DNA from: Pseudomonas svalbardensis
GTDB lineage: Bacteria; Pseudomonadota; Gammaproteobacteria; Pseudomonadales; Pseudomonadaceae
Direction of reading: 5' to 3'
NCBI RefSeq assembly: GCF_030053115.1
Contig: NZ_CP125619.1
Location: 5,320,001-5,384,000, forward strand
DNA: 64,000 nucleotides
This document shows positions 36,892 through 46,224 of this stretch, one piece after another (the stretch's first letter is position 1; the number at the start of each line of letters is the position of its first letter). Position numbers and translations under genes: made by a program. The notes under the pieces are model-generated. The model saw only the letters and a list, made by a program, of their open reading frames with translations. It was not told where the DNA came from and made no database searches.

Positions 36892-39843
36892 ATGAAGCCA
36901 CACATGCCCAAAGGATTGATTCGCGCTATTGGCGCTCTGTTGACCGCTCTAGCCCTCTACAGCCTGCTGGGGTTTCTGATTTTGCCGGGCATCGCGTTAC
37001 GAGTGGCCAACCAACAATTGGCCAACTACGCGACGACGCCCGCGACGATTTCGCGGATCGAACTCAACCCATTCAGCCTTGAAGTGACCCTGTGGGGCCT
37101 GATCATCGGCGAGCCGGGCAAGGAGCAGGTCGGCTTCGAGCGACTGTATGCCAACTTGCAGATCGACAGCCTCTGGACCAAGGCGCTGCACCTGTCCGAT
37201 ATCGAAATAGACAAACCCAAGACCGAAATTCTCTTCGGCAAGGACGGCAAGCTCAATCTGCTTGGCCTGTTCAAAATCCCCGCCAGTGAACCGACGCCAG
37301 CCGACCCGAACGCCAAACCGTTCCCGTTGCGCATCGAGCGGATCAAACTGGCCGGCGGTGTCGTGCACTTCCAGGATCAACGCCCCAGCGAACCCATCGA
37401 ATTCCTCTACGACAAACTCGACTTCGAACTGAAAAACCTCAGTACCCTGCCTGAAGACAGTGCCGACATGACCTTGGTGGCCATCGGCCCGGCAGGTGGA
37501 CAGATCGACTGGACCGGCAATTTCAGCCTGATCCCGATCGCCTCCGAAGGTAAGCTGAAGATCACCAACGGCAAGATGAAATCCTTTTGGCCCTACGTGC
37601 GTGACTCGGTGCCACTGGTACTCGAAGACGGCATCATGAGCCTCAGCACTGACTACAAACTGAACCTGTCCAAGGAAACTGAACTGCTGTTGAGCAACGT
37701 CGCCGTCAGCATCGCGCCGTTCGCGATCAAGGCACCAGACGGTCGACCGCTGGCGAAACTCGAGCGTCTGGACATTAGCGAAACCACCGTCGACCTGGCC
37801 AAGCAGCAAGTGGTCGTCGGCAAGATCCGCAGCCAGAAACTGGAAACCTGGGCCGCTCTCGAAGCCGACGGGCAACTCGATTGGCAGAAACTGTTCGCCA
37901 GCCAACCGTCCAAAGCAGCCGTCAAAGCCAAGGCCGAACCGGCCAGTACCCCGGCAGCCGCCGATTCACCGAAACCCGACCCGGCACCACCGAGCAAGCC
38001 ATGGCAGGTGCTGCTCAAAGACGTGCAACTGCGCAATTACCAGGTGCATCTGGCTGACCGCAAGGCGCAACCCGCCGTCGCGTTGGACGTCGGCCCGCTG
38101 AACCTGGACCTGCAGAATTTCGACAGCCTCAATGGCTCGCCTTTTAACCTCAAGCTCGATACGGGCGTGGGCAAGCAAGGCAAGATCACGGCAGACGGTA
38201 TCGTCAATCTCGCCCCGGTCAGCGCCAGGTTAAAAGTACAAACCAAGGACATCGACCTGCGCGTTGCCCAGTCCTATATCAACCCGTTCATTCGCCTGGA
38301 ACTGCGCAGCGGCATGCTCGGCAGTGATCTGGCGGTCGATCTGAAAAACACCGAGCCGCTGGCATTCAGCGTCACCGGCCGTGCTCAGGTCGATCAACTG
38401 CATACCCTCGACACCCTCAAAACCCGCGACTTCCTCAAGTGGCAGCAGTTGGTGCTCGAAGGCCTGAATTATCAACACGGCGACAGCCTGTCGATCGACA
38501 AGGTCAACCTGTTCCAGCCTTATGCGCGCTTCATGATCAACGATGACCGCACCACCAACATCGATGACTTGCTGATCCCGCAACCGGCCGACTCAGGCGC
38601 CAAAACAGCTGCAGCCAAACCTGTCAGCAAGGAAAAACCGCTGGGCATTCACATTGGCGGCATTGCCATCAATGACGGCTCGGCCAACTTCGCCGACTTC
38701 AGCCTGACCCCGAATTTCGCCACGGCCGTTCAACAGCTCAATGGACAAATTGGCACCATCGACAGCCGTCAGGCGAAACCGGCCAGCGTCGATATCAAAG
38801 GCAAGGTCGACCGCTATGCACCCGTCACCATCAAGGGCTCGGTCAACCCGTTCGATCCGATGGCCAGCCTCGACATCGCCACCAGTTTCAAACGTGTTGA
38901 ACTGACCACGCTCACGCCCTACTCCGGCAAGTTCGCCGGTTACCGCATCCGCAAGGGCCGGCTCAACCTCGACCTGCATTACCTGATCACCAAGGGCCAG
39001 CTCAAGGCCGAAAACAAAGTGGTGGTCGAGCAGCTGCAACTGGGTGAGAAAGTCGACAGTCCGGACGCCGTGGGCCTGCCGCTGAAACTGGCCATTGCGT
39101 TGCTCAAGGACGTCGACGGCAAGATTTCCATTGAACTGCCGGTGACCGGCGACCTGAACAACCCGCAGTTCAGCATCATGCCGATTGTCTGGCAGACCTT
39201 GCGCAACCTGATCGTCAAAGCCGCCGCGGCGCCATTCAAAATGATTGGCGGACTGGTCAGTGGTGGTGGTTCGGAAGATTTGGGCATTGTGTCGTTTGCC
39301 CCGGGTTCAAGCGACCTGAGCAAGGAGGCCGAGGGCTCGCTGGTCAAACTGTCCCAGGCCCTCAAGGAACGTCCGGCCCTGCGCCTGGAAATCGAAGGCA
39401 CGGCAGCTGCAAGCAGCGATGGCCCGCTGATCGCCGAGCAACGTCTGGAGCGGGAATACCAGTACAACTACTACAAAATGCTCCAGCGTCGCGGTGACAA
39501 GGTGCCGGCTCAGGCTTCATTGCTGGAAGTACCGGATAACGAGAAAGGTCCGCTGCTGGAAGGGATCTATCGCACGCGCCTGAAGACTCAGCCACCCGCC
39601 GAGTGGAAGGATCTTGGCAAGGAAGAACGCACGGTAAAAATGCACGAAGGCGTGATCAAGTTCTGGAGTTCCAGCGACGTGCTGTTGCGTCAGTTGGGTC
39701 AGGAACGCGCCAGCAACATCAAGGACTATCTGGTCGACAAGGGTCAGTTGGCCGATGACCGCGTGTACTTCATCGACGCTAACCTCGGCGAAGCGCAAAG
39801 TGACGGTCGGGTGGTTACGCCGCTGCATCTGGACGCCGAGTGA
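36892..39843 (+). CDS. DUF748 family large envelope protein with AsmA-like repeats
   Basis: The 983-residue protein has one N-terminal TM segment (about 8-30) and a long periplasmic part rich in beta-strand. Repeated ITNGKMKSF/INDGSANFADF/RKGRLNLDLHY modules resemble AsmA/TamB-like lipid-transfer or chaperone proteins. A Pro/Ala linker near residue 350-375 divides two halves. The last ~200 residues include an OmpA-C-like start (IVSFAPGSSDLSKEAEGSLVKLSQALKERP) but continue into an unusual DUF748 tail. ATG 36892 is used; an upstream GTG (36859) and ATG 36904 are alternatives, none with a clear Shine-Dalgarno sequence. Confidence 0.83.
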   Translation: MKPHMPKGLIRAIGALLTALALYSLLGFLILPGIALRVANQQLANYATTPATISRIELNPFSLEVTLWGLIIGEPGKEQVGFERLYANLQIDSLWTKALHLSDIEIDKPKTEILFGKDGKLNLLGLFKIPASEPTPADPNAKPFPLRIERIKLAGGVVHFQDQRPSEPIEFLYDKLDFELKNLSTLPEDSADMTLVAIGPAGGQIDWTGNFSLIPIASEGKLKITNGKMKSFWPYVRDSVPLVLEDGIMSLSTDYKLNLSKETELLLSNVAVSIAPFAIKAPDGRPLAKLERLDISETTVDLAKQQVVVGKIRSQKLETWAALEADGQLDWQKLFASQPSKAAVKAKAEPASTPAAADSPKPDPAPPSKPWQVLLKDVQLRNYQVHLADRKAQPAVALDVGPLNLDLQNFDSLNGSPFNLKLDTGVGKQGKITADGIVNLAPVSARLKVQTKDIDLRVAQSYINPFIRLELRSGMLGSDLAVDLKNTEPLAFSVTGRAQVDQLHTLDTLKTRDFLKWQQLVLEGLNYQHGDSLSIDKVNLFQPYARFMINDDRTTNIDDLLIPQPADSGAKTAAAKPVSKEKPLGIHIGGIAINDGSANFADFSLTPNFATAVQQLNGQIGTIDSRQAKPASVDIKGKVDRYAPVTIKGSVNPFDPMASLDIATSFKRVELTTLTPYSGKFAGYRIRKGRLNLDLHYLITKGQLKAENKVVVEQLQLGEKVDSPDAVGLPLKLAIALLKDVDGKISIELPVTGDLNNPQFSIMPIVWQTLRNLIVKAAAAPFKMIGGLVSGGGSEDLGIVSFAPGSSDLSKEAEGSLVKLSQALKERPALRLEIEGTAAASSDGPLIAEQRLEREYQYNYYKMLQRRGDKVPAQASLLEVPDNEKGPLLEGIYRTRLKTQPPAEWKDLGKEERTVKMHEGVIKFWSSSDVLLRQLGQERASNIKDYLVDKGQLADDRVYFIDANLGEAQSDGRVVTPLHLDAE

Positions 39844-40139
39844 TGGGCGCGAAATGGCTGGTGAGCCTGACTCTGGCGATAGCCGCCAGTCAGGCCTCGG
39901 CAGCCGATACCCTGCGCTGCGGCAGTCAACTGGTCAGTGTCGGGGACAGGTCCAGCGAAGTACTGCAGAAATGCGGTGAACCGGTCAGCCGTGATCTGTT
40001 GGGCTACAAGCGCAGCGCCAACCGACGGGAAGAGTTTCAGGTCGAGGAATGGACCTACGGGCCCAACGGCGGGATGTATCAGTACCTGCGTTTTGAAGGT
40101 AATCGTTTGAAGCAGATCACCAGCAAGCGCGGTAACTGA
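39843..40139 (+). CDS. DUF2845 domain secreted protein
   Basis: The 98-residue periplasmic protein has a signal peptide (MGAKWLVSLTLAIAASQASA) and two Cys residues that probably pair (TLRCGSQLVSVGDRSSEVLQKCGEP). That G-D-x-x-x-x-V-x-x-x-C-G-x-P pattern is shared with SmpA/BamE-like and DUF2845 folds. Its ATG shares an A with the stop of the DUF748 gene (TGATG), so the two are translationally coupled and may act together in the envelope. Function is unknown. Confidence 0.85.
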   Translation: MGAKWLVSLTLAIAASQASAADTLRCGSQLVSVGDRSSEVLQKCGEPVSRDLLGYKRSANRREEFQVEEWTYGPNGGMYQYLRFEGNRLKQITSKRGN

Positions 40140-40152
40140 AGATCAAATAGAA

Positions 40153-40205
40153 CAGGCCCCGACACGAATGCCGGGGCCTGTAATGGCCACATCCTTGTGG
40201 CCTTT
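40153..40205 (+). terminator. Two tandem hairpins after DUF748-DUF2845
   Basis: CAGGCCCCG-(10 nt)-CGGGGCCTG (40153-40180) has no T-run. Directly behind it is GGCCACA-TCCT-TGTGGCC plus TTT (40185-40205). Together they probably terminate this operon, and might also act on the converging BON transcript. Confidence 0.6.
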
Positions 40206-40287
40206 CGCATGAACTCTCCTGAGGCGGCAGACGTATTGCTCGGCCCGTCTGTCGCGCCTTCTCCCAGTCCAGGCGAGAAGTCTTGCC

Positions 40288-40641
40288 TTACTCGGCTTTC
40301 AGGCCGTCAGCGGAGACCGCTTTGACGCCTTTGATTTTCTTGGTGATGGCCACAGCAGTGGTTTTCTGAGCGTCAGTCACCGCAACGGTGGACGACAGGG
40401 ACACAACGCCTTTGTTGGTTTCGACTTTGATATCGGTACCAGGAATGCCTTTTTCAGTCACCAGGTCACTTTTGACTTTGGTGGTGATCCAAGTATCGGA
40501 AACATCCTCTTTCGCTTCAGTGACCTCGCCAGCAGCCAGCATCATAGGTGCTTGAGTGGCTTGGGTTTGAGCAAATGCAGCGTTGGCCATGGTCAGGGTC
40601 AGCGCGGTAGCAGTAGCGGCAGCGATAGCGAACTTCTTCAT
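40288..40641 (-). CDS. BON domain periplasmic protein
   Basis: The 117-residue protein has a signal peptide (MKKFAIAAATATALTLTMANAAFA) and a single BON domain (about 45-115: DTWITTKVKSDLVTEKGIPG through the GVVSLSSTV strand). It resembles one domain of OsmY and probably attaches to phospholipid or to the envelope under stress. AGGAG precedes the ATG by 9 nt. A sigma54-like promoter lies about 65 nt upstream, which is unusual for an OsmY-like protein. Confidence 0.88.
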   Translation of the reverse strand: MKKFAIAAATATALTLTMANAAFAQTQATQAPMMLAAGEVTEAKEDVSDTWITTKVKSDLVTEKGIPGTDIKVETNKGVVSLSSTVAVTDAQKTTAVAITKKIKGVKAVSADGLKAE

Positions 40642-40704
40642 ACGAGTAACTCCTGTTTTTCATAAAGTCTGCTGCGTGTCTTGTCAGCAGGGTTACTGGA
40701 GATA

Positions 40705-40722
40705 TTGCGAACGTTGTGCCAA
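40705..40722 (-). promoter_or_regulatory. Sigma54-like promoter of the BON gene
   Basis: On the minus strand TTGGCACAACGTTCGCAA shows GG and GC exactly ten nt apart (GG at 40719-40720, GC at 40707-40708), with a full TGGCAC box and TCGCA instead of TTGCA. The predicted start is near 40695, giving a ~54-nt leader. Confidence 0.6.
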
Positions 40723-40903
40723 CTTTGAGACAGTCAATAAATACATATAAATCAACAGCTTACAGAAACACCTGATTTTCGGAATCATGCAAATTGCATG
40801 AGTTCGAAATTATGTACATGCAAGTTGCGGGTTTTACCGCAGGCCTAAGGCCATGAATTGTTGGAAGTTTTCTCAATTACTCCAGTTTGCCCCGAACAGC
40901 GAA
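40723..40903. other. Spacer between the BON gene and the pilus block
   Basis: The 40642-40952 interval has no gene. After the sigma54-like site comes an AT-rich stretch (about 40735-40815) without recognisable elements. From memory of P. aeruginosa, genes on the two sides are far apart there, so this may be a rearrangement junction. Confidence 0.4.
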
Positions 40904-40935
40904 CAAAAAAATGCCCCGTCAAACAGACGAGGCAT
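40904..40935 (-). terminator. Intrinsic terminator after pilA
   Basis: On the minus strand ATGCCTCGTC-TGTTT-GACGGGGCAT followed by T7 lies ~20 nt beyond the pilA stop codon. One G-T pair occurs in the stem. Confidence 0.9.
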
Positions 40936-40952
40936 CAGATCAAGCAGCGAGA

Positions 40953-41384
40953 TTACGCGCCGCTGCCGGGACAGCCTTTTGGTGCGAAGTCAGCGTTAAC
41001 ATTGCTGGCACACGTCCAGGCGCCCGCCGTGTTTCCTGACGAGCGAGTCAGTGTGATGGTTTTGCCCAACACCGGTCCTGGGGCATTAACCAGCGTGCAA
41101 GTGATCGTGCCCGCACCTGTCGAAGCTGTGCCTGAAGCCGCCAACGTGCAATTGGAGGTCGTCGCCGCCGCGTTACCCGCAACCAAGAGCAATGTAGGGT
41201 CGGTGCCTTGGTTGATGGTGTCCTCGAAAGGCACTTTCAACGCGCTGATCTCAGCCAGCCCCGCCGTGACTTTGGCCCGGGCCTGGTACTTTGAATATTG
41301 TGGCAAGGCAAACGTCGCCAGAATCCCGATGATCGCCACCACGATCAGCAGTTCGATCAGGGTAAAACCTTTTTGAGTATTCAT
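40953..41384 (-). CDS. pilA: Type IV major pilin
   Basis: The 143-residue type IVa prepilin starts with a 6-residue leader (MNTQKG) cleaved by PilD before Phe1. The conserved [28 protein letters not shown] helix with Glu5 follows. The C-terminal D-region is bounded by Cys residues (AWTC...PKGC), and another Cys pair sits at NCTLAAS...TCTL. GGAG precedes ATG 41384 by 7 nt; the frame extends upstream only through the promoter. It is divergent from pilBCD and carries a sigma54 promoter, matching PilSR control (pilS begins at the right end of this window). Confidence 0.95.
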   Translation of the reverse strand: MNTQKGFTLIELLIVVAIIGILATFALPQYSKYQARAKVTAGLAEISALKVPFEDTINQGTDPTLLLVAGNAAATTSNCTLAASGTASTGAGTITCTLVNAPGPVLGKTITLTRSSGNTAGAWTCASNVNADFAPKGCPGSGA

Positions 41385-41431
41385 AGACAAGCTCCATGCA
41401 TGAGTCGAAATCTCATGATCTGAACTAGCCA

Positions 41432-41449
41432 CAGCACAGCCCATGCCAA
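41432..41449 (-). promoter_or_regulatory. Sigma54 promoter of pilA
   Basis: Minus-strand TTGGCATGGGCTGTGCTG has GG (41446-41447) and GC (41434-41435) ten nt apart. Transcription would start about 38 nt before the pilA ATG, as expected for PilR/RpoN-driven pilin genes. Confidence 0.8.
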
Positions 41450-41552
41450 GCCCTTCGCCCCCTGTTATAGGGGCACGAGGCCAACACAAAGCGCTTTCCT
41501 ACCCCCAGAATCCGCACTATCTGACACTTTTTGTCACCTGAGCGGTGCTGGT

Positions 41553-41581
41553 TTGGTTCCTCCGCTTGACTAGGCTATAAG
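41553..41581 (+). promoter_or_regulatory. Sigma70 promoter of pilBCD
   Basis: TTGGTT, 17 nt, TATAAG. Transcription would start ~20 nt before the pilB ATG. Confidence 0.55.
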
Positions 41582-41609
41582 TCATGAACTGTCTGCGTCC
41601 GGTATCCCA

Positions 41610-43310
41610 ATGAATGACATCGCCCTTAGCGGTCTGGCCAAGCAATTGGTCCTGGCCGAGTTGCTCACTGACAAAAGCGCGCAACAGGCGTATCAGCAAG
41701 CCCAGCGCAACAAAATCTCCCTGGTCACTTACCTGGTGCAGAACAAACTGGTGAAGAGTCGGCAGGTTGCCGAGATTGCCTCGGAACATTTCGGCATGAC
41801 GCTGCTTGATCTCAGTTGCCTGGATAAGGAAACACAACCTAAAGGGCTGGTCAGCGAAAAACTGGTCCGTCAGCACCACGCCCTGCCCCTCTGGCGGCGC
41901 GGCAACAAGTTGTTCGTGGGCGTTTCCGACCCGACCAATCAGCAAGCCATCAATGACATCCAGTTCAGCACCGGGCTGAATACCGAAGCCATTCTGGTGG
42001 AGGACGACAAGCTCAGCGACGCCATCGAAAAATTCTTCGATACCCAAGGCACCGGCCTGGAAGACATGGCCGACGTTGACCTCGATGGCGTGGACATCGA
42101 GTCGATCGATGACAACAAACAAGACACCATCGCCGGCCAGGATGCCGATGACGCGCCCGTGGTGCGCTTCGTTCACAAGATGTTGCTGGACGCGATCAAA
42201 AGCGGCTCTTCCGACCTGCATTTCGAGCCCTACGAAAAAACCTACCGCGTGCGGATGCGCACCGACGGTATTTTGCGTGAAGTCGCCAAGCCACCGATTC
42301 ACTTGGCCAATCGCATCGCCGCGCGGCTGAAAGTCATGGCCAGCCTCGACATTTCGGAACGGCGCCGGCCCCAGGACGGGCGGATCAAGATGCGCCTGTC
42401 CAAGAGCAAATCCATCGACTTTCGGGTCAATACGCTGCCAACTCTGTGGGGCGAGAAAGTGGTGATCCGGATCCTCGATCCGTCCAGCGCTCAAATGGGC
42501 ATCGACGCCCTCGGCTACGAGCCCGACCAGAAAGAACTGTACATGGCCGCCCTCAAGCAGCCGCAGGGGATGATTCTGGTGACCGGGCCCACCGGCTCGG
42601 GCAAGACCGTATCGCTCTACACCGGGCTGAACATTCTCAACACCGTGGACATCAACATCTCCACCGCCGAAGACCCGGTGGAGATCAACATGGAAGGCAT
42701 CAACCAAGTCAACGTCAATCCCAAACAGGGAATGGACTTCGCCCAGGCGTTGCGCTCATTTCTGCGACAGGACCCGGACGTGATCATGGTCGGCGAGATC
42801 CGCGACCTCGAAACCGCCGAAATAGCCATTAAAGCCGCCCAGACCGGACACCTGGTGCTGTCGACCCTGCACACCAACAGCGCCGCCGAAACCCTGACTC
42901 GCCTGCACAACATGGGCATTCCGGGTTTCAACATTGCCACCTCGATCAGCCTGATCATTGCCCAGCGCCTGGCACGCAAGCTGTGCAGCCATTGCAAGAA
43001 ACCCATCGAGATCCCCCGGGAGGCGTTGCTGAAGGAAGGCTTCCCCGAGGAACGCATCGGCTCATTCACGATCTATGAGCCAGTCGGTTGCGATCACTGC
43101 AACAACGGTTACAAAGGGCGAGTAGGGATTTATGAAGTGGTGAAGAACACCCCGGACCTGCAACGGCTGATCATGGCCGAAGGTAACTCACTGGAAATCG
43201 ACATCCAGATGCGTAAGGACGGCTTCAACGACCTGCGGACGTCGGGCCTGCTCAAGGCCATGCAAGGCATCACCAGCCTTGAAGAAATCAACCGGGTCAC
43301 CAAGGACTGA
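41610..43310 (+). CDS. pilB: Type IV pilus assembly ATPase PilB
   Basis: This hexameric cytoplasmic ATPase powers pilus extension. The 566 residues comprise N-terminal MshEN-like domains (1-150) and a catalytic domain with Walker A GPTGSGKT (near 326-333). The Asp box is DPVEINMEGINQ, Walker B is LRQDPDVIMVGEIRDLET and the His box TGHLVLSTLHTNSA. A zinc-binding tetracysteine follows (CSHC near 458 and CDHC about 40 residues later). It is the first gene of pilBCD-coaE-yacG. Confidence 0.97.
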   Translation: MNDIALSGLAKQLVLAELLTDKSAQQAYQQAQRNKISLVTYLVQNKLVKSRQVAEIASEHFGMTLLDLSCLDKETQPKGLVSEKLVRQHHALPLWRRGNKLFVGVSDPTNQQAINDIQFSTGLNTEAILVEDDKLSDAIEKFFDTQGTGLEDMADVDLDGVDIESIDDNKQDTIAGQDADDAPVVRFVHKMLLDAIKSGSSDLHFEPYEKTYRVRMRTDGILREVAKPPIHLANRIAARLKVMASLDISERRRPQDGRIKMRLSKSKSIDFRVNTLPTLWGEKVVIRILDPSSAQMGIDALGYEPDQKELYMAALKQPQGMILVTGPTGSGKTVSLYTGLNILNTVDINISTAEDPVEINMEGINQVNVNPKQGMDFAQALRSFLRQDPDVIMVGEIRDLETAEIAIKAAQTGHLVLSTLHTNSAAETLTRLHNMGIPGFNIATSISLIIAQRLARKLCSHCKKPIEIPREALLKEGFPEERIGSFTIYEPVGCDHCNNGYKGRVGIYEVVKNTPDLQRLIMAEGNSLEIDIQMRKDGFNDLRTSGLLKAMQGITSLEEINRVTKD

Positions 43311-43312
43311 AT

Positions 43313-44530
43313 ATGGCGGTCAAAGCAGCAAAAATCAGCGTCTACGCCTGGGAAGGCACAGACCGCAAAGGCACCAAAATGACGGGCGAATTGAGCGGTC
43401 AAAATCCGGCGTTGATCAAGGCCCAATTGCGCAAGCAGGGCATCAACCCCGGCAAGGTACGCAAGAAGTCCACCTCGATTTTCAACCTGGGCAAGCGCAT
43501 CAAGGCCCAGGACATCGCTCTGTTCACCCGGCAGATGGCTACCATGATGAAGGCCGGCGTACCGCTGTTGCAGTCCTTCGACATCATCGGTGAAGGCTTT
43601 GATAACCCGGCCATGCGCACACTGGTTGACGAGGTGAAACAGGAAGTCGCGGCGGGTAACAGCTTCGCCGCTTCCCTGCGCAAAAAGCCTCAGTATTTCG
43701 ATGAGCTCTACTGCAACCTGGTCGATGCCGGCGAGCAGGCCGGTGCCCTCGATACCCTGCTGGAGAGAGTGGCGACCTATAAGGAAAAAAGCGAAAGCCT
43801 CAAAGCCAAGATCAAAAAAGCCATGACCTACCCACTGGCAGTGGTGTTCGTCGCAATCATTGTGACCGGGATTCTGCTGGTCAAAGTGGTGCCGCAGTTC
43901 GAATCGGTGTTCAAAGGGTTTGGTGCCGAATTGCCAGCCTTCACGGTGATGGTCATCGGTCTCTCGGAATTCATGCAGGACTGGTGGTGGGCGATGCTCG
44001 GCGTGCTGATCGCGGCCATCTTCGGCGTGCGCCACGCCTTTAAAACGTCGCAAGGCTTTCGGGACCGAATGGACACCTGGCTGCTGAAATTGCCGCTGAT
44101 TGGCACGCTTATGTACAAGTCCGCCGTGGCCCGTTACGCCCGCACGCTGTCGACTACCTTTGCGGCAGGTGTGCCACTGGTGGAAGCCCTGGATTCGGTG
44201 GCTGGCGCTACCGGCAACATCGTGTTCAAGCGTGCGGTGCTGCGCATCAAGCAGGACGTGTCGACCGGTATGCAGCTGAATTTTTCCATGCGCGCCTCCG
44301 GTATCTTTCCGAATATGGCGATCCAGATGACCGCGATTGGCGAAGAGTCCGGCGCGCTGGACGATATGCTCGACAAGGTCGCGAGCTTCTATGAGGACGA
44401 AGTGGACAACATGGTCGATAACCTCACCAGCCTGATGGAGCCGTTCATCATGGTGGTGCTGGGTGTTATCGTCGGTGGCCTGGTGGTTGCGATGTACCTG
44501 CCCATCTTCCAACTCGGCACAGCGATCTGA
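43313..44530 (+). CDS. pilC: Type IV pilus inner-membrane platform protein PilC
   Basis: The 405-residue polytopic protein is of the GspF/PilC family, the platform that couples PilB rotation to pilin insertion. Two tandem GspF domains are visible: FTRQMATMMKAGVPLLQSFDII and YARTLSTTFAAGVPLVEALDSV. Three TM segments lie near 170-195, 215-240 and 375-400. The start lies 2 nt after the pilB stop codon, with AAGGA reused from the end of pilB. Confidence 0.97.
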   Translation: MAVKAAKISVYAWEGTDRKGTKMTGELSGQNPALIKAQLRKQGINPGKVRKKSTSIFNLGKRIKAQDIALFTRQMATMMKAGVPLLQSFDIIGEGFDNPAMRTLVDEVKQEVAAGNSFAASLRKKPQYFDELYCNLVDAGEQAGALDTLLERVATYKEKSESLKAKIKKAMTYPLAVVFVAIIVTGILLVKVVPQFESVFKGFGAELPAFTVMVIGLSEFMQDWWWAMLGVLIAAIFGVRHAFKTSQGFRDRMDTWLLKLPLIGTLMYKSAVARYARTLSTTFAAGVPLVEALDSVAGATGNIVFKRAVLRIKQDVSTGMQLNFSMRASGIFPNMAIQMTAIGEESGALDDMLDKVASFYEDEVDNMVDNLTSLMEPFIMVVLGVIVGGLVVAMYLPIFQLGTAI

Positions 44531-44531
44531 C

Positions 44532-45404
44532 ATGCCCTTGAACGACATTCTGACCCTCCACCCGCTGACCTTCGTGATCGCAGCCATGTTGGTCGGCCTG
44601 CTGATCGGCAGCTTTCTCAACGTGGTGGTCTGGCGCCTGCCAAAAATGCTTGACCGCGAATGGCGTGAGGAGGCCCGTGACGTGTTGGGCTTGCCAAGCG
44701 AAACACCACTGCCGACTTTCAATCTGCTACTGCCCCATTCCCAGTGCCCACATTGCGGCCATCGAATCCGTGCCTGGGAAAACATTCCGGTACTCAGCTA
44801 TCTGTTCTTACGGGGTCGATGCTCGAACTGCACGGCAGCCATCAGCAAACGCTACCCGCTGACCGAACTGGCCTGCGGTCTGCTCTCGGCGTTCATCGCC
44901 TGGCATTTCGGTTTCGGCTGGCAGGCCTGCATGGCGCTGCTCCTGAGCTGGGGGTTGCTGACGATGAGCCTGATCGACGCCGAGCACCAACTGCTGCCGG
45001 ATGTGCTGGTGCTGCCGCTGATCTGGCTGGGGCTGATCGTCAACAGCTTTGGGCTTTTCGTGTCCTTGCATGAAGCGTTGTGGGGTGCGGTGGCCGGCTA
45101 CATGGCGCTGTGGTCAGTGTTCTGGCTGTTCAAGCTGATCACCGGCAAGGACGGCATGGGCCACGGTGATTTCAAGCTGTTAGCGATGTTCGGCGCCTGG
45201 GGGGGCTGGCAGATCTTGCCTCTGACCATCCTGTTATCGTCGATGGTGGGCGCCGTTGTCGGCGTGATATTGCTGCGTTTGCGCAACGCGAAAACCTCCA
45301 CGCCGATCCCCTTCGGACCCTTTCTGGCAATTGCCGGCTGGATTGCCTTGCTCTGGGGTGGTCAAATAACCGACTTCTATTGGCAGTTTGTCGGTTTGAA
45401 ATGA
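44532..45404 (+). CDS. pilD: Prepilin peptidase / N-methyltransferase
   Basis: This 290-residue membrane aspartyl protease cleaves and N-methylates prepilins and type II pseudopilins. The methylase domain has the paired Cys motifs CPHCGHRI and CSNCTAAI. The peptidase Asp residues are in [12 protein letters not shown] and the G-x-G-D motif [14 protein letters not shown]. About eight TM helices are visible. ATG 44532 is 1 nt after the pilC stop codon; the longer frame lies inside pilC. The coaE ATG overlaps its stop. Confidence 0.96.
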   Translation: MPLNDILTLHPLTFVIAAMLVGLLIGSFLNVVVWRLPKMLDREWREEARDVLGLPSETPLPTFNLLLPHSQCPHCGHRIRAWENIPVLSYLFLRGRCSNCTAAISKRYPLTELACGLLSAFIAWHFGFGWQACMALLLSWGLLTMSLIDAEHQLLPDVLVLPLIWLGLIVNSFGLFVSLHEALWGAVAGYMALWSVFWLFKLITGKDGMGHGDFKLLAMFGAWGGWQILPLTILLSSMVGAVVGVILLRLRNAKTSTPIPFGPFLAIAGWIALLWGGQITDFYWQFVGLK

Positions 45405-46024
45405 ATACCCCTGTGGAAAAACCCTGGATTCTCGGCCTGACCGGCGGCATCGGCAGCGGCAAAAGCGCGGCTGCCCAGCACTTCATCGACTTAGGCGTGC
45501 ACGTGGTGGACGCTGATCATGCGGCGCGTTGGGTGGTGGAACCGGGTCGCCCGGCGCTGGCCAGGATCGCCGAACACTTCGGCCCCGGCGTATTGCAAGC
45601 CGACGGGCAACTGGATCGCGCGGCGTTGCGCAAACTGATCTTCGAAGTACCAGAGGAACGCCGCTGGCTCGAAGCGTTGCTGCATCCGCTGATCGCCAAG
45701 GAAATCGCCGATCATCTGGCCAAGGCACAATCGTCTTACGCGATTCTGGTTTCACCGCTGCTGATCGAGTCCGGGCAGTACGCCATGACCCAACGAATCC
45801 TGGTGATCGATGCCCCGGAACAACTACAGATCGAGCGCACCCTGCAGCGTGACCAGACCAGCGAGCAACAGGTCCAGGCGATCCTCAAGGCCCAATCCAG
45901 CCGACAGGACCGTGTGAGCCACGCCGACGATGTGGTGGTCAACGACCGCGACCTCGCCTGGCTGCACAGCGAGGTCGAACGCCTGCATCACTTTTACCTT
46001 ACTTTGCGTGGAGGCCAGTCATGA
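45401..46024 (+). CDS. coaE: Dephospho-CoA kinase
   Basis: CoaE phosphorylates dephospho-CoA, the last step of CoA synthesis. The 207-residue P-loop kinase has [15 protein letters not shown] at about 13-27, [13 protein letters not shown] and a C-terminal adenine-binding Arg region ([15 protein letters not shown]). The ATG overlaps the pilD stop codon (ATGA), and yacG in turn overlaps coaE by 4 nt, so pilD-coaE-yacG is a translationally coupled chain. Together with panBCD upstream, the window holds most of the dedicated pantothenate/CoA enzymes. Confidence 0.95.
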   Translation: MNTPVEKPWILGLTGGIGSGKSAAAQHFIDLGVHVVDADHAARWVVEPGRPALARIAEHFGPGVLQADGQLDRAALRKLIFEVPEERRWLEALLHPLIAKEIADHLAKAQSSYAILVSPLLIESGQYAMTQRILVIDAPEQLQIERTLQRDQTSEQQVQAILKAQSSRQDRVSHADDVVVNDRDLAWLHSEVERLHHFYLTLRGGQS

Positions 46025-46221
46025 GCCAGACCCCAACCGTCAATTGCCCAACCTGTGGCGCCCCTGTCGAATGGGTCGCCAGCAACGTCAACCGGCCGTT
46101 CTGCTCGGATCGCTGCAAATTGATCGACCTCGGGGCATGGGCCTCGGAAGAACACAAGATTCCGGTCAGCCCCGATGCCGAAGACGACCTGTTCAGCGAA
46201 GACTTCGAGCCGCGTCACTGA
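46021..46221 (+). CDS. yacG: DNA gyrase inhibitor YacG, zinc-binding
   Basis: The 66-residue zinc-finger protein binds and inhibits gyrase GyrB in E. coli. The Cys4 site C-P-T-C-x15-C-S-D-R-C ([23 protein letters not shown]) is complete, and the acidic C-terminal tail ([16 protein letters not shown]) is typical. It is the last gene of the pil operon and converges on the small gene at 46225. Confidence 0.94.
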   Translation: MSQTPTVNCPTCGAPVEWVASNVNRPFCSDRCKLIDLGAWASEEHKIPVSPDAEDDLFSEDFEPRH

Positions 46222-46224
46222 TCT

